From contig CAMOVV010000088.1 in assembly GCA_946627685.1 (NCBI GenBank), positions 1 through 5,776 on the forward strand: a DNA stretch of 5,776 bases. Reading direction: 5' to 3'. Origin of the DNA: an uncultured Bacteroidales bacterium. Lineage in GTDB: Bacteria > Bacteroidota > Bacteroidia > Bacteroidales > UBA932. Within the stretch, counting starts at the first letter, position 1; each line of letters opens with the position of its first letter. Of the stretch, positions 5,144-5,776 are shown one piece after another. The notes beneath the pieces were generated by a model that had not been told where the DNA came from, ran no database searches, and worked only from the letters and a program-made list of their open reading frames with translations. The position numbers and the translations under genes are program-made.

Positions 5144-5776
5144 AGCAGTATTGTATTATTATAAATGACATCCGGTTGATTACGTGCGTATTCTACGGCA
5201 ACCTGTCGAGCAGCCTCGATTTCCTGTTGGCGAATCGCCGCATATCTTGCTTCCCGAGCCTGCTGCGCATCGAAATCACGTTGTTCTTTTGCCACTCGCG
5301 CCTCAAAGTCACGTTGTTCCTGAGCTTTTTCATCTTCATACTGTTTCATTTTGAACTCCCATTTCCTGCGATCATCAGCAACAAGTTTCCGAGTAATCTG
5401 TTTGAGAAAAGGATCCACTTCGAGATAGCAACTGGCCTTGGGGTCAATAGCCGCAATCATCGGATAGGCCTGCTCTGCGCCGTTTACATCGGGACTTTTG
5501 GCCCATGCGGCTTTAGCCTGGGATAACAGGGATCTCCCTTCTTCATCTATTCGCTGTTGATTAATCTCCAGCATCTTGTCTCTACAATGCTTATAGCAGG
5601 AGCCACTGGCATCTGGAACCATGGCCAAACCATACAGAGCCTCTTCATAGCGACCTTGTGAAACCAGTATCTCTGCATCTCGGATGATTTTTGCCTCATT
5701 GTCTTGGTAATAAGCCACTATTTTTGACTTAGAGTCATTTAGGAATCCTACCCAGCCGGGATCATTCGTCTTCACC
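5137..5776 (-). CDS. Protein with TPR-like repeats and C-terminal hendecad coiled coil, 5' end outside window
   Basis: The frame is open to the right window edge (the first visible codon is GTG, but nothing marks it as a start), so about 213 C-terminal residues are seen. Counting from 5775, residues 28-71 and 85-127 look like two related helical repeats: each has an alanine-rich helix, then a short turn with a proline and S-C-Y (59-61 and 115-117), then another helix. This resembles tetratricopeptide-type repeats. Residues 129-200 are highly charged and helical; three 11-residue units begin at Glu153, Glu164 and Glu175 (EQRDFEA.., EQRDFDA.., EARYAAI..), the hendecad pattern of a coiled coil. 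The protein ends in a hydrophobic TILLW. No family is recognised. It probably mediates protein-protein contacts. Whether it has a signal peptide cannot be seen. It is the first visible gene of the minus-strand operon, overlapping the next start by 7 nt. Confidence 0.75.
   Translation of the reverse strand, partial: VKTNDPGWVGFLNDSKSKIVAYYQDNEAKIIRDAEILVSQGRYEEALYGLAMVPDASGSCYKHCRDKMLEINQQRIDEEGRSLLSQAKAAWAKSPDVNGAEQAYPMIAAIDPKASCYLEVDPFLKQITRKLVADDRRKWEFKMKQYEDEKAQEQRDFEARVAKEQRDFDAQQAREARYAAIRQQEIEAARQVAVEYARNQPDVIYNNTILLW
5270..5319. repeat. Imperfect 17-nt direct repeat inside the coiled-coil gene
   Basis: Positions 5270-5286 and 5303-5319 agree in 15 of 17 bases, both ending TCACGTTGTTC, at a period of 33 nt. 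This is exactly 11 codons and encodes the EQRDF(E/D)A units, so it reflects a recent in-frame duplication of one hendecad rather than a regulatory site. Confidence 0.7.

Overview
The window looks like a chromosomal segment of a Bacteroidales-type bacterium (phylum Bacteroidota). Evidence: a KdsC-Maf gene pair typical of that group, a GH109-family protein, weak or absent Shine-Dalgarno sequences, and an intergenic promoter of the Bacteroidetes sigma-ABfr type (TTTG, 19 bp, TAnnTTTG). The species cannot be named from the sequence alone.

Left part (1-3509, plus strand, GC-rich by eye): four closely packed genes, very probably one transcription unit whose promoter lies upstream of the window. They are the 3' end of a KdsC-type HAD phosphatase (KDO/LPS synthesis), a Maf nucleotide pyrophosphatase 2 nt later, a polytopic DUF5009/COG4299 (HGSNAT-like) membrane acyltransferase, and a Gfo/Idh/MocA-fold lipoprotein with the hallmarks of GH109 alpha-N-acetylgalactosaminidases. 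A perfect 12-bp inverted repeat follows the last gene and may end the transcript. The first two genes are core envelope/housekeeping functions; the last two suggest amino-sugar handling at the envelope.

Intergenic part (3510-3795, 286 nt): this gap is not empty. It holds a well-formed promoter, a strong 5' hairpin, a 43-nt cytosine-free linker, and a hairpin with GTGA loop followed by eleven T. Together these define a candidate small RNA of about 110 nt, transcribed rightwards. A perfect 8-bp inverted repeat built on two AACGTT palindromes overlaps the promoter's -33 element and may be an operator.

Right part (3796-5776, minus strand, clearly more AT-rich): three tightly coupled genes read leftwards. 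In transcription order they are a partial gene for a protein with two TPR-like repeats and a hendecad coiled coil, a small secreted protein of unknown function (7-nt overlap), and a PD-(D/E)XK nuclease-fold protein of about 284 aa (4-nt gap). The operon is convergent with the left genes and shows no obvious terminator of its own, so its transcripts may run antisense into the small-RNA locus. The function of this operon is unknown; it is the most accessory-looking coding part of the window.
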